This document shows positions 35,501 through 47,980 of a stretch of 64,000 nt of DNA, in pieces. The stretch's first letter is position 1; each line of letters starts with the position of its first letter. Position numbers and translations under genes: made by a program. Origin of the DNA: Anseranas semipalmata. Lineage: Eukaryota; Chordata; Aves; Anseriformes; Anseranatidae. Below the pieces are notes generated by a model. The model made no database searches. It had not been told where the DNA came from and saw only the letters and a program-made list of their open reading frames with translations. The stretch spans positions 536,918-600,917 of the forward strand of contig VXAA01005176.1 of assembly GCA_013399115.1 (NCBI GenBank). Reading direction: 5' to 3'.

Positions 35501-38500
35501 GTTCACAACTGAGTCCGCTGAAAGCATACCAGAGCCATGAGTGGACGTGACTAGATTATGGGTCAAACACCCATTTCATTGTGTTGGTATACTTGTTCCC
35601 ATATTTAGGATTTATCTTCTTTTTTAATTTTATGTATGTAGTTGCAAGGGCTCTTGAACACTGAATAAATCTTAATCTCGTGCCTGAGTGAAGAGATAGT
35701 GCAAAAAGTGATTATACATTATATTTCTAGTTTTCCAATCTGCTTACCAGATTCTTCTTTTTTAATATGTGCAAGTAGCAAGAGTCTATTGGGTCAACTA
35801 GCTTATAATTAATTATTGATTAGATATTACAACCGTATGCGGAGATTCATTTGGAAACCAAAGTGCTTCCTTGGTACTTATGTTAGCATTTATTAAATAT
35901 GTATTATTAATCTGAATTATGTTGTGTTCAAATGTAAGCCCTTAGAGCAAAGATAATGATCACAGCATTAGTATTTGTAAAACAGAATTGATTTCCCAAC
36001 TTCACCAAATTAGCTGAAATATGGGATATACTTCAGGTACTGAGGAATGAATGCAACTAGAGGAAGTGGGTAGGCTTAGGTTTTCAGATGTACCCCTATA
36101 CAATAAATAAACAAATTTAATTTATTCCAGTAGATAGTGTATGCACAAATAAGATCTAAAGGTCTTCAAAAAAAAAACAAAAAACAAAAAAAAACTTTAA
36201 GAAGCCTTATTCTTATATCATGGGTCACAAAATTTGTATTCCAGAAGGAGTCCTTGCAATGTATATTTTTTTTAATTTAAAAAATTTTAGTTTTTCAAAT
36301 GTAACTATTTTACAGAAAACTATTAAAACTTTGGTAAAGTAAATGTTTGGGCATTTCACTATATAAATTGAAATAAATTATTTTCTTTTCCTAATGATTA
36401 AATGTAGTTATGTAGGAAAGAAACAAGATTGCTTAATTTGAGAAATATTACAGATAATATTTGTGATATTTATCTGGACGTTCTTAGATTTAGTATTTTA
36501 AAGATATCTTGAAATCGCACCATGAAGTTAGCAAATTAGCAAGAATCCTGTGTACATAAACTTCTATATACAGAGACCAAAGTATATAATACTATGGTGC
36601 TTGAATACACTTTATTTCAAGGAATGTGGTTATGTCAAGTGTCACTTTGCATCAGAGAAATGGAACTGAACATAATTTTGATAAGAACAAACAACTGTAA
36701 GCATTCTTGTATAAATGCTCTGTCATGGCCTTTTTTATGCAGCACATCATACAAGGGTTAATTTTAACATTATAACCTGCATTAGATAAAGTAAATAAAT
36801 AAAAGCAAGAAACCCCAAAGCAAGAAACCCCAAACTGACCCAGTAGCATAATGGACCAATGTTAGTTACCTATATTACAGGGATAATTTCATGCATTTGA
36901 TAACATATTTGGTTAAGATCCTTTTTACTGTTTGTTTATTTTTTATTGCCAAAATTATCAACTATTTGCATTTTCATATTTATTTTCATATTACTTTCAC
37001 ACAGCAACAAGAATTTAAAAAGAAATGTACTTATACAGTTAAAAGCTTCACAAAAATTGGTAGGGTACTGGGTGGGAGATAGAGTATTTGAAAATATCCT
37101 TCTTTCTGCCTTATTCTTCTTAAGACTTCAAAATTATGTTTAAAAGCAGAGAAGAAAGAGCATGCAGATTTGTTATTTTGTAATTATGCAGCGTGCAGTT
37201 TTTCCAACAAGATTCTTGAACATATGGAAGGGACTGAGAGTTCAAAACCAGGCCTTTGCCTCATTCTAGCACAGCTAAAATCAGTTAAGGGGTATTTCAA
37301 TCTTTGTTTTGTTGTGGATTTTTTTTTTTTTTGGCCATAGACAAGAGGTATGTATTTCATTTATAACATGGCTACGAAACATGAAATGTAAAGGGAGTAT
37401 TGTGACAGAGAAGAAGGTGGATATTTGTAAAGTATGTTCATTATACCTACTAACCTACTTAACACTTTGCATGAATAAAATATTGAAAACAAAATCACTT
37501 TTGGGCATGCTTGTCTCCAGAATTTAAATAAAGACAAGAGCATAATACTGTTTTGATGTTTGCTTGCACTAAGGGAAAAATGAATATTAAACTGAATGGA
37601 GCAGGTTTAAGACATGTTTGCACGTATACACATACAAAAATTACAAATAAAGAGCAGGCCAGGGACTAGGAAAACATCTTTTTGCATTACACATAACACT
37701 GTTTTTCATCCTTACTGCTCGTTTTATGTCTGTATTGTGTTTTTGTTGTTTAGCTCTCACTTTCCTACAATTACTTCTAAGCTCAGGTATCTTTACTTGT
37801 TATTTCTGCTCAAAAAGTTCATAAGAATTAATTTACAATCACACCAGTTGGAACAAATGAAGAGAAATGTCAATAAAAATTAAAGCTTAATGCAGTGTAC
37901 ACTAAAAAAAAATGCATTTTCATCTTTAAAGTGCAACACAGTTTATGAGAATCTTTTTTCTCCCATTTGTACCCATAAGCATCCACAGATATTAAATTAG
38001 ATACAGAAGAGCTTACCTATTGTTCTGCAAACACAATACAATTTGATTTTCAGTGAACAAGGAACAGAATAAAGTGCCTGGAATATAAAAAAAGACATTA
38101 TATCTAGGAGATTGAACACTGTTGGTTCACATCTTTGAAATTAAGCCAAATTATTTTACAGGTGAAAACATCCTTCACATACCTACACGTATTTCATCGC
38201 ATATTACGGAAACTTCATTTCTGATCAAAGCTAATAAAATGGTATACAACAAATGATTAAACTTAATCTCCCTTATTATTGCTCAAGTGACAACCATATT
38301 TTATTTAAATAAAATTTTTTCTTCTATTTAATATATTATTGTGTGGATTTCTTTCTCATTTTTATATACCTGCAGTTTAACATGTTTCAGCAAAGAAAAC
38401 TTGCACGTTTGTTTTAACAGGTTCAGTGCACGTGGAATTAACATATTTTGAAGAGCACATGCACCAGAAAAAAGCAAGATGAATTTTTATTGTGCAAAGA

Positions 38501-39141
38501 CAGTTTGTAAGTTTTCTCACCCCTACTCGCACAACAAAAAGCATACTAATATTTCAAAGAGACTTCATATAGGTGTATGTGTGGTCTGGAAATATTTGTA
38601 GACTGTATCAACAGCTTACCCCAAGAGGTTCCCATAGCATATACTATGTCATACCATTATACATTCAGGATAAATAGGCACACACAAATGTCCTTTCTGT
38701 CTTCTTTGTCTCTAGAAGTTAATTCAGCAGACCCAGGTTGCCACTTTAGCAAGAGTCTGATCACAGGGTAACAGCAAAAGGACAAATAGAGAGAGGAGAA
38801 AACACTGAATGACAAAAGAAGCAAATGAGAAAAACAGAAAGAAAAACATGCTGTGAAATTACAGCTCAATCAAATAGTGATTTATCCTCAGGTACCCAAT
38901 GAGCATATGAGCAACTATTGGGAGTAATGATGCTGGAAGTTGTGCCTTAGCTGGTGTAAAGATTCAGAACATTATTTAGGTTAATAGAGAATTTACTCCC
39001 TGGTCTTTGATAAAGGTTGGATGAAAGTCAGAATTTCCATTCTCTAGGAAATCTAAAAATCTATTTTTCATTCTTATTTAGAAAGAAAATCAATAGTTTG
39101 TGTTTTCTATTGAATAAAAATCCTTCCAAAATCCAGCTGCT
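32587..39141. other. non-coding DNA, no certain gene
   Basis: Mostly AT-rich. There is a somewhat GC-richer patch at 34860-35200, an interrupted A-rich run at 36168-36194, a perfect 15-bp tandem duplication at 36805-36834, a T14 run at 37319-37332 and a candidate minus-strand exon at 38017-38077. No known protein, RNA gene or mobile element was recognised. Confidence 0.5.
38017..38077 (-). other. candidate 61-nt internal exon (weak)
   Basis: On the minus strand an acceptor with a T-rich tract (TCTTTTTTTATATTCCAG) precedes 38077, and AATAG|GTAAGC follows 38017. Two of the three frames are open through the 61 nt (ALYSVPCSLK... and TLFCSLFTENQIVLCLQNN). Two open frames in such a short interval is weak evidence, and no family is recognised. 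Confidence 0.17.
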
Positions 39142-39163
39142 GGGGGAGGGAAAGAGGGGAAAG

Positions 39164-39196
<33 letters not shown>

Positions 39197-39200
39197 AGGG
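39142..39200 (+). repeat. 59-bp homopurine tract containing (GA)12
   Basis: Every base from 39142 to 39200 is A or G: a G-rich start, an A9 run, then twelve GA units (39173-39196). Long mirror-like homopurine tracts can form triplex (H-DNA) structures. On the minus strand the same tract is a pyrimidine run ending in CAG at the CTG of 39140-39142, a strong acceptor-like signal, but no plausible exon follows it. Confidence 0.93.
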
Positions 39201-40589
39201 TTGTTGTTTAGGATGGCTAGATGCATTGCATACTTGAAGATGGCTGTACTCAACTTTGGGGAAAGGCAACCTTCCCTGCATTTGTACAGATCACAAGACA
39301 CGTGTGTACTCTCTTTTTTAGTAGAAACAATAATGAGAGCTGGGGATTGCCCTGTTCAAGGCTTCCTCTGAGGCATTTTGTTCACATTAGCACACACTGA
39401 CTCCCTGTTTGTTTGCATACCAACAAACCACCACCTCTGCTCTCTTCCCAAGCCCTCATTTTCCCTTTTCATCCTTTCCTTCACACACATTCCTCCTTAA
39501 AGCTATTGTGCTTAGAGGTACAGACTAGCCCATAGATATTAATTTAATGCATTGCTAAATGACTAAAATGTAATAGTCTTTTTCAATGCTTTGCTTTAAA
39601 AAAGTAGGGAAAGGAAATATTGATTTCTAATTTGATTAGGCTGTAAGATTTACAGTTTCCTTTGTTCAATTGTTAACTTAGGTCCTACCTATCTATTAAG
39701 TATTATATTCAGAGATAATGGGTGAATGCGTTGTGATATTTTTTCATTGCTGTCACCCACCATGATTATTTAAGTCCAATTTCAAAATTTATGAATGAGA
39801 CCAGTGTTTGTGTCCTTACTCAGGCATTAGATCACTGCTAGCCCACGTGCAAGCTTCACAGCCTTCATATGGTGAAACTGGAGAAAAGCTGGGGCTTAAG
39901 GTTCAATCATTATGTCCTTGAATGAAGTCTTTCATCTCCTTTTGGAATTTGAATCTCATTTCCAGACCAGCCAGGCTGTTTGTAACCTCAGTATGACCCA
40001 TCTATTCCAGGCTGCACTTGTGCAAGACCTGGGTCCCATAAAGCATGAATTTATGACAGCAATTTATTAATAGGTGTACGCTTAAGGCAGGGATGAATTC
40101 TAACAAGAAGAAAAAAGAAAAAAAAAAAAAGAAATGAAAGACAGTATGGAAACTGTGACCTGAAACATATAAAAAAGTAACTGAAAATTGATTTTAAGAA
40201 GATTGCCCAGAATCAGTTTCCAGTATAGAAAATTTCATTCCTCTAAGCTAGGCTTAGCAGCTTAAGTGTGTTTTACGTGGTATATAAAAATAAAAAATGT
40301 TAGCTCAAGAGCTAGCACTCTTAGAAAAAACATGCGTACTTAAAAGAGATAAGAAAAGAAGAGGTGCTACTAATAAATGTAGTATCATTTTCACTGTGCT
40401 TAAGTTTGGTTTTCTTCTGTTACAAAAAGAAAACATACTCAGAGGTATTGGCTTACAGCTGTACAATATGTTCTCAGGATGATCTGGAGAATATTTGGGC
40501 ATTCAGGATGCACATTTTATGTATTGTGGAACATCAATAAAATGTACAATGAATGTATACATAATTCTGGATATAATTGTTAATTTTTA
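39201..40589. other. non-coding DNA, no gene seen
   Basis: AT-rich DNA with an A-rich tract around 40107-40131. Open frames do not exceed about 65 codons and none is recognisable. Confidence 0.55.
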
Positions 40590-40689
40590 GAGATATGGTT
40601 TAGTGTGGGCCTTGTTAGAGTTAGGTCAGAGGTTGGACTAGGTGATCTTGGAGGTCTCTTCCAACCTGAACGATTCTGTGATTCTGTGT
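40590..40689 (+). mobile_element. CR1 LINE 3' fragment (about 100 bp)
   Basis: Only the CR1 3' UTR end remains. It includes GGTTGGACTAGGTGATCTTG, GGAGGTCTCTTCCAACCTGA and two ATTCTGTG-type units at the end. It is the same subtype as the copy at 29166-29342 and in the same orientation. The upstream edge is approximate, because similarity begins gradually in the GGTTTAGTG region. Confidence 0.93.
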
Positions 40690-41715
40690 GATACATATCC
40701 GAATACAAAGTAAGTGGTACTTAGATAAGTGAACTAAACTGTACTGAATGCTAGCTGGAAATGATTTTAACTTGCAGCACAGAAGATTTAAATAAATATT
40801 AATTTAAAAAATCTAAAAATGTTGAGGCAGGGTGGTAATTTCTCTGTCATTAGAGCTCCTTAAGAACCATTAGACAAACATCTTCTGGGGAACATTACAT
40901 ACTCTGTGAGATTCAGTCCCATTTATTTATGTTAATACTTATAGGTGTGTATATAACATACACATTGTAATGCTACTCAGATAAAAAGTGCATGATAAAC
41001 GTAAGTGATTAAACTTTAGTTCATAAGAACATCTAATTTAAAGCCTTCTAGCAGTCTTTAACACAGTTCTTCTGATATACCTTTAAGTCAAAACTTCACA
41101 AGGTCCTCAAGAAATGATTTGGATAAATAGAATTGAAAATGTGTCTTGTTCAGCTGTCTTGTTAAGCTGGTATGAGCTACTTCAGCCTTGCCTCTCCCAG
41201 AAGGTAATTTTCACATCTAATTCTAGGAAAAGAAATATGATATACAGTAACATTTATCTGAATGTAAACATCAAAGCAGAAAGCTTAACAAATATAGACA
41301 AACAAATTCATCCAGAAAAGATGCAGAACAGTGTCAGCACTTGCTAGAAAATGAGGTCTCCCAGGAGATCCAAAGGCTCCTTCCTCCTACCTGAGCTAGC
41401 ACCCTAAGTGGTGCTAAGTGGAGGTATAAGGGATCAGAGCAGCTTTGTGCATCAGCTGATGAAATCTGCTACTAGCCAGGCAAAAACTATGAATGAGAAT
41501 ACAGCAAAAAGTTGTGGTTCCAACCCAACCAGTTTGGAGCAATATTTCAAATTCTACCAGTAATAACAAAGTGAGCTTATGAAAGGAATGCTCAGTTCAT
41601 GCATCATGCTTTATCAGACCCCATTTGCTAACAGCTAAATAAAGCATTCAAATTTGGAAGTGTCCAGAAAAATCTCAAACAAAATTCATTCTATCTCAAG
41701 CTTCGAGGAGGAATG
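40690..41715. other. non-coding DNA, no gene seen
   Basis: AT-rich DNA without recognisable features. A small open frame of 77 codons (41114-41347, plus) has no recognisable similarity. Confidence 0.55.
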
Positions 41716-41809
41716 CCCCTCTCCCTCCCCCCCCCACCCCNNNNNNNNNNNNNNNNNNNNNNNNNNNNNNNNNNNNNNNNNNNNNNNNNNNNNNNNAAAA
41801 GAAAAAAAA
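41716..41809. other. assembly gap between a poly-C tract and an A-rich tract
   Basis: A C/T tract that becomes nearly pure C (41716-41740) runs straight into 56 Ns (41741-41796), and an A-rich tract (41797-41809) follows. The missing sequence is probably an extended C-rich or purine/pyrimidine simple repeat that sequencing could not cross. The N count may be an estimate. Confidence 0.9.
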
Positions 41810-43350
41810 ATCACATCCAGTGAGTGAATTGCCCATCATCCACGTACAATACATGGTTCACTGACTGACTTATCACTGAGAGAAAGAAATCCATTTGTAG
41901 GCTGTAAATTACTAATCTGAAACTTCCATGCTAGTAGCTTTTAATGCACTTTATTTCAGGAATGCTGACAAAAAACAGGGTGATGCATCTTCTTTTCGTG
42001 CAAAATATGTGTTACAATTTAGAAATATTGATGAAAAGTGAAAATCAATTTCTTCTGTCATACCTTCATGCAGAGATCATTTGGAAGGTGATATGCTGAA
42101 GGTCTGATCGTTCTTATATTTTCTAGCACCTATGGGAAAATCCAAGTGGATAAAAGAACAAGAACAAAAAAAAAAAAAAAAAAAAGCAGAAATTTAAAGA
42201 TACATGCTTCCAGTGTCATTATATACAACTCAAGAAAAAAAATTGCCATATTCTTTCCCATTTGATGCCAGATCCATCAATCACTGAAATGAAGATACAG
42301 GCAGTTACAGGCTTCAGTGGGAGTTAGAACAAACCTCCAAATCACAGTTATCAGGGTCTTTCTTGCTACAAGATATCAGCAGGTATTAAACAGATACCAC
42401 ATTTTGAGGGCATTTTACTGCACACAGATAATATTAAATTACAGAGTACTGACTGAATAGTGTAAAAATTGTTTAGACACCTTGGCATGTTGAAGCAAAC
42501 ATATTTTATGACAAAATATTTGCAGAACATTAAAAGCATTGGGAATTTAATCCAAACAATACATAACAGCACATACAGAAGTGTATTGTGGCTAGATATA
42601 TATAAAATGGATGACTGAATAAAATAAATGGTGAATTATAATCTAATATTATACAAGACATAACTTATTTTATGAAAATAGATTTTTTTCATTTCTTATT
42701 TGTTAATTGGGCCAAATTCAACAAATAGTCTATTTTCTTTGCATGTATTTTGGTTTGTTTGGTTAGTTTCAGAAAATGCAAAATATCCCATTCAATATTG
42801 AACATTTCAACTTTCAACATTAAAGTTGCAAAAAAACACCCAAATAATAGAGATGGGGTAGAAGAGGTTTAAACACGTACATGCATCATCTGCCTTTGAT
42901 CATCTTCCAGCTTTTACACAGGAAGCCATCAAAAACAAAATAAACTCAACCAATTTCCCTTCCTTGTTTTTATCTATTTACTTTTCATCCCACAATCTAA
43001 AGCTATCATTCTTGTCTTCTTTAAAGTTCTATTCATGTAAGTGTAAAAAATATACTGCTTAATTCAGATGGTTTTAAATATAAATACCACAGTACATCAT
43101 GTTTGCAGCTGCACTTGGCGTCCCTCTCCTTGATGATACAAATCAATCATGTGCAAAAGCACGTGACCTGGCCTTTTACAGCTTGGGGCTGAGATGCTTC
43201 AGTATTTTCCTTATAAATAGTTGGGAAAAATGCCAAAAAGGCCCTTCCCAGATTAGACTAATTCCTGGTCTCTCTAGTCATAACCAGTGAGTCCCTGCTA
43301 ACAGATCTTCACTCAGCCACATATACCTTCTCAGAGGTATAATTTATTTT
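41810..43350. other. non-coding DNA, no gene seen
   Basis: AT-rich DNA with an A20 tract at 42166-42185. A 63-codon open frame (43099-43290, plus) ends beside a CCA|GTGAGT donor-like site but lacks a good upstream acceptor or promoter context. No gene is called. Confidence 0.55.
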
Positions 43351-43374
43351 ATATATATATATATATATATATAT
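43351..43374. repeat. (AT)12 microsatellite
   Basis: Twelve uninterrupted AT units, preceded by T/A-rich sequence. Self-complementary, so it can extrude as a cruciform. Confidence 0.95.
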
Positions 43375-46300
43375 GTAGTTTACTTTCCCCAAGATTACGA
43401 ATTTTCATTTGATATTTGTTTATCTTCAAGCAGCAGCAACCAAAGTTGGAATCCCACACTGATCCAGAGATTCCAGATACATTTCAACAAGGCACTGTTT
43501 ACAGAAGAAAGAGGAAAGACCTGAAGATTTGCTCAGCATTTACTCTTATCCTCCCAAACATGAGCTGTGTGAGCTGCTATATAAGATCTCACGCTTACTA
43601 AGGTCAAAGATCAGTAGCTACAGTCTCACATTTTATGAGCTTTGATTCAGTTTGCAGACATTTCTTGGAGCTCTCTTGGTTGCTCTCCCATAAGCTTTCA
43701 TGCTTTCTAATATCCAGAAGAACGTTTTTCGTGCAACTCTTAAGAGTTACATCTTTACTTTCTCTAACTAGCATCTCCCCTCCTCAGGTATAATGTTCTA
43801 TATGTTTGTGAACCTCAAATCGCAAAAATGCACTTTAGAACTTCTGAACTTTTTACTTATATAAAATATCCTCTATTATTTAACAATCACATAAAGGATA
43901 CCACCACTAGAACTGTGTTGCTTCCAGTTAGATTAAGAAATAGGAAAATAAATGCAAGGAACTTATTCTTTCAAATAGTTTTTTTGAAGGAACACATTTA
44001 TGTCCAGGGAATATTCAATATACACCCCAGAGTCGTGGAGACAGCTTGCTTACAGCATTGTCCAACCAGACTTTTAATAAAGAATTCAGAAAAGGAAATC
44101 ATGCCCAAAGAATTGGTTAGATCTTGAACCATTTAAAAAGTCTTTTTTTCTCTCTTCCTCTCTCACATTCCCTGCACATTGCTTGGGTTTGTCTGATTTA
44201 TCGCCCACTTGGACAATAAAATAGGGTTATTGGTTTGAAGGGTTTTCATTATTTTATTTTGTTTTATTTTAGTATCTTCCCACACAACACTAATTAACTC
44301 CTGCATTGTCATAAAGCTGGCTGTACGTACAAAGTAGGTTACCAACATTTTAAAAAGCAGACACTGACTGCATGTGGTATTTATTTAAAATGCTAACATA
44401 TAAAGTAGATGTGCGTATTTTGACAGAACACAATAATGTGCTTTGAACAAAACAAAGGATTACTCCCAGAAACCATTAAAATGGCCTGTTTATATTCTTG
44501 CTTATAACTATTTAGCTCACATATAATAAATCGGCCTCCTTTTTCCCAGTCACGGATACCAATTTGTCTTTCTTCAACTAGCTAATCTGTGCCACAAAAT
44601 ATCATGAGGTCCAGCCTCAAAAATCAGATCTCTCATTATGATTCTTGAAAATAGGAGCAAGTGGGCATAAAAGCTGATAAAGAAGGGAGAAAAAAGTGTT
44701 AAGAATCAAAAACACAGAGTGGAATTTGTTCACTGGGAAGAGAGAGGATTGAATTGTTAATTTGGAAGATCACAAAGCCAGAGCAAAACTCAGGTCTTAA
44801 CTTTTGAAGAGTATAAAGTAGGAGGGAGATAGCAACAGCAAATATGACAAGAAAGGTATCTGTCATTCAGGAACAATAAAAATCTACAAATAAATTATAA
44901 AATTAATAAAGACAAGCTTACAACATTAGATTCTCATAAAAACTTTTTAAAATGCACAATAGCTCTGACCTTGCTTCTGTGGTTTTCAATTTGATTTTGT
45001 ACGTCAAATTGACATTAAAAAAAAAAAAAAAAAGGTTAGAGCAATGTTCCCAAGCACAGAAACACGCTATCCCTAAGTGGAAGTGTTCTGAGTTTTATGA
45101 TTATGTGTATATTCTTTTGATACAGCTGTGTGGAAAAATACAAATACTAGATAAAATTCATTTTCTGGTATTAAAAGACTGTGAGGAGATAGCTATAGAG
45201 TTAATTCAAAAACTTGGATAAATTGTAACTAAAAGGTAGGTCGTGGACTCCATACCTCAGACAGTTCTCCCCTGTTATGTAAATAAGTTACGTTAAAATA
45301 AAGGCATTCAGCCTGTGAACAAGGCATGCACAGCAACGCTCAGTATATGCTCTACATGATGCAAGTAGCTAATAGATTTTTCAATATCACGGGTCATGGA
45401 TGAACTAAACTCCATGTCCCTTTGCTCTCTTTTTATTATTTTGAATCATATTATGCCATTGATTTTTAAAACAGAATTCCCTGCAGAACCCAACAGGGCT
45501 CTGCTTGGAAATCGATGGTACGATGCGGCTCTAAGCACTCATCTGATTCAGCAGCAGAGATGGACTGAAGAGGTTAAGAAAGGTGAAAACCGCATCAGCA
45601 GGCAGGCTGCAAATAGACCAGAAAAAGAATTATCTCCTTTCACCCGACAATTTCTGCAAGTACAAAAAGTAGAAGTAGGTTCTCTCACGGCTCTCCTCCA
45701 GCTCTGTCAGCTGGCTTGAGTAAGGACGACCAGTGGCCCACAGGCACTGGGTACAGCCCTGCAAAAGAAGGACTGGCTTCAGCACCTCCTGCCTCTGCCG
45801 CTTCACCCAGCCGACAAGAGGTGCTGTGGGCCAGCTTCTGTAAGTTGCTACGTGCTTGGGAAATACAGGCAACAACTTGACATGGTTTATTCCTCTTCTG
45901 CTCAGCACTTCTGCAGGCTTGCACAGAACTGAGATACCTACAGCCCAGAAATTTTACAGATCTTTAGATCTGTGACACTGACTGGTACAGAACCAACAGG
46001 ACTAAAATCAGCTTTCAGCCACTGCAGAGAGGAAGATTGGAAATAAACAGGAATAGGTTCTCCTTCCACAATGCAGCTGACCAATCAAATAGATTGTTGG
46101 GGTGGGAACTGCAGTTGTTTTTTGTTTTTGTTTTGTTTTTTTAATATTTCATCTATTTTTTCAATGCAGGTTTGCAAACTTCAATTAAAAAAAAAACCTT
46201 GAAGAGAACGCTTACAGGAGTTATTCATTTCTAAGGAAAAGACAACCCAAATAATACAATTTTGCTGTAAGGGTCATAAATTGCAGATCAGTGACTAGAC

Positions 46301-47946
46301 ACGCATCTAGCAGAAACCAATTTTTTTAATGGCTCAAGTGGGGTAATTTATATTCTAAGAGGGCAAAAGATATACAGTATACTACCTTATTCTCAGACTA
46401 ATTTTAAATATGGGCTAGCTCATTTCCCATCCTAGTAAATTGTCAAAGACTGATGATGAGAGTGCACTGTTTATTCTAGATCCACTCCACTCACATTTCT
46501 TCAACTAAATAAGCCCTGGTGCCATATGGGGAACACAACTCCAGAATCCAAAGCCTGATCACATCAGTCTTGCTCTCCCCTCTTCCATATAACTGCAGGC
46601 CAATCTGAAAAGGAAATTAATTTGTGCAGGATAAATCACTCTTAGCATTACAAATGCAAGGAAAATAAAACTAATGTACAATTCCCTACAAACAGCGGAA
46701 CATTTTCATTTATTTTCTTCTTTTTTTGAGAGGGAGATAGAGAGAGAAGTGGAAGACGGCCTGGGTGAAGAGCAGAAAAAGAAAAGCACCAATGTAAACT
46801 GAAGTAAGTCTTTTCCCCTGTGCCCTTGTATGATTCTTCTCTGATAAGAACAAGTCTCTTAATTGTCTCTTCAATATTAGGTGCTTAGTAACAAAAAAGA
46901 ATTTGTAATAGAATTTCTAGCAGATGAAGCATCCGCTTTTTGCGTTCAGGAAGCAACATTTTCTTTTGCCCAGCATACGTTTTAATTGCCTAAGATGCTA
47001 TTTCCCTTATGAATAATTTGAATACAGCTGACTTTTTGACTAAGCAAATTTTCTTCAGAACTCAAATGATGCGTGCACTTTAAAATATGGAAAACCATGT
47101 GGCAGGGTAGCAGAAGCAAAGTGATGGAAGTATAGCATTAATTTTAATGTCATTTAAGAAATCACCGAGGTTCTTATTCCTTCAGTGACACGTGCCTCTG
47201 ACCAGATGTGTAGCCTACATTTTAGTTCACAGTTGCAACGCTATTCTCCGCCAAGTTCCAGTCACATCACCCTACTTAATGTCAGCTTTCCCGTTACAGA
47301 CCCTCTGTCAGTCACTCGTAACAGCTCAGCAAAAAATCCACTGCAAAGAGGAGTTTGGCTACAAAGCTCTGTCTCCATCAGTCAGTTTGTTACTGTCTTT
47401 CCCTCATACACTGCAATCCTGGGACCCTACTCTTCTGACTGAAAATATGAACAACTTATCAAAGCCACTATGTCCTGCAGTGGGAAAGCAAGCCTTAGCA
47501 GCTATAATTAAAATTATTCTCTTTTCTTTCAACCAAAACATAATAAAGCAGGAAAAAAAAAAAAAAAAAGATGAATAAATATAACTAAGCACATTCTTTT
47601 CTAGTGCAAGTGGCAGGTGTGAATTTTCAATAAATCATGCAAGAGACTGTTAGATGTCATCTGAGAGTCATAGATAACTTATAATAGCTAAAAACTAGAT
47701 CACCATCTTCCATTAACAGAATCAGGCCGTACACAAATGGAAGCTTTAATGATACCACAGGGCCAAAAGAGGACTAATAAAGCAGCTTTGTTGATATCAT
47801 CAGTCTATATAATTTGGAAATGCATTATCTAGTCCTGAAAACGCACACAAATATTTTGTAGAAGCCATACTAGCTGCCTAGTCTAGTAAATAAATTCAAA
47901 TGCTAATTACTACTTCTTTGGAAGGTGCCTCAATAAATAAATAAGT
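43375..47946. other. non-coding DNA with a GC-richer patch at 45.5-45.9 kb
   Basis: No recognised gene. Between about 45470 and 45960 the sequence is less AT-rich and carries overlapping open frames of 79-107 codons on both strands, none recognisable. A17 tracts lie at 45017-45033 and 47553-47569. An open purine-rich stretch upstream of a TGAA|GTAAGT donor-like site at 46804 is preceded by only a weak acceptor. Confidence 0.5.
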
Positions 47947-47947
47947 A

Positions 47948-47979
<32 letters not shown>

Positions 47980-47980
47980 A
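47947..47980. repeat. (AAAG)8 microsatellite
   Basis: Eight AAAG units plus two A, preceded by three AAAT-like units (from about 47932). This is a homopurine tetranucleotide array, probably variable in length. Confidence 0.95.

Noticed and set aside
39090..39301. Ser/Leu-repeat proteins on the minus strand
   Set aside because: They are translations of the (GA)n tract.
45396..45924. Overlapping open frames on both strands in a GC-richer patch as a gene
   Set aside because: Frames open on both strands are explained by fewer AT-rich stop codons. No family was recognised and no good splice pair bounds them.
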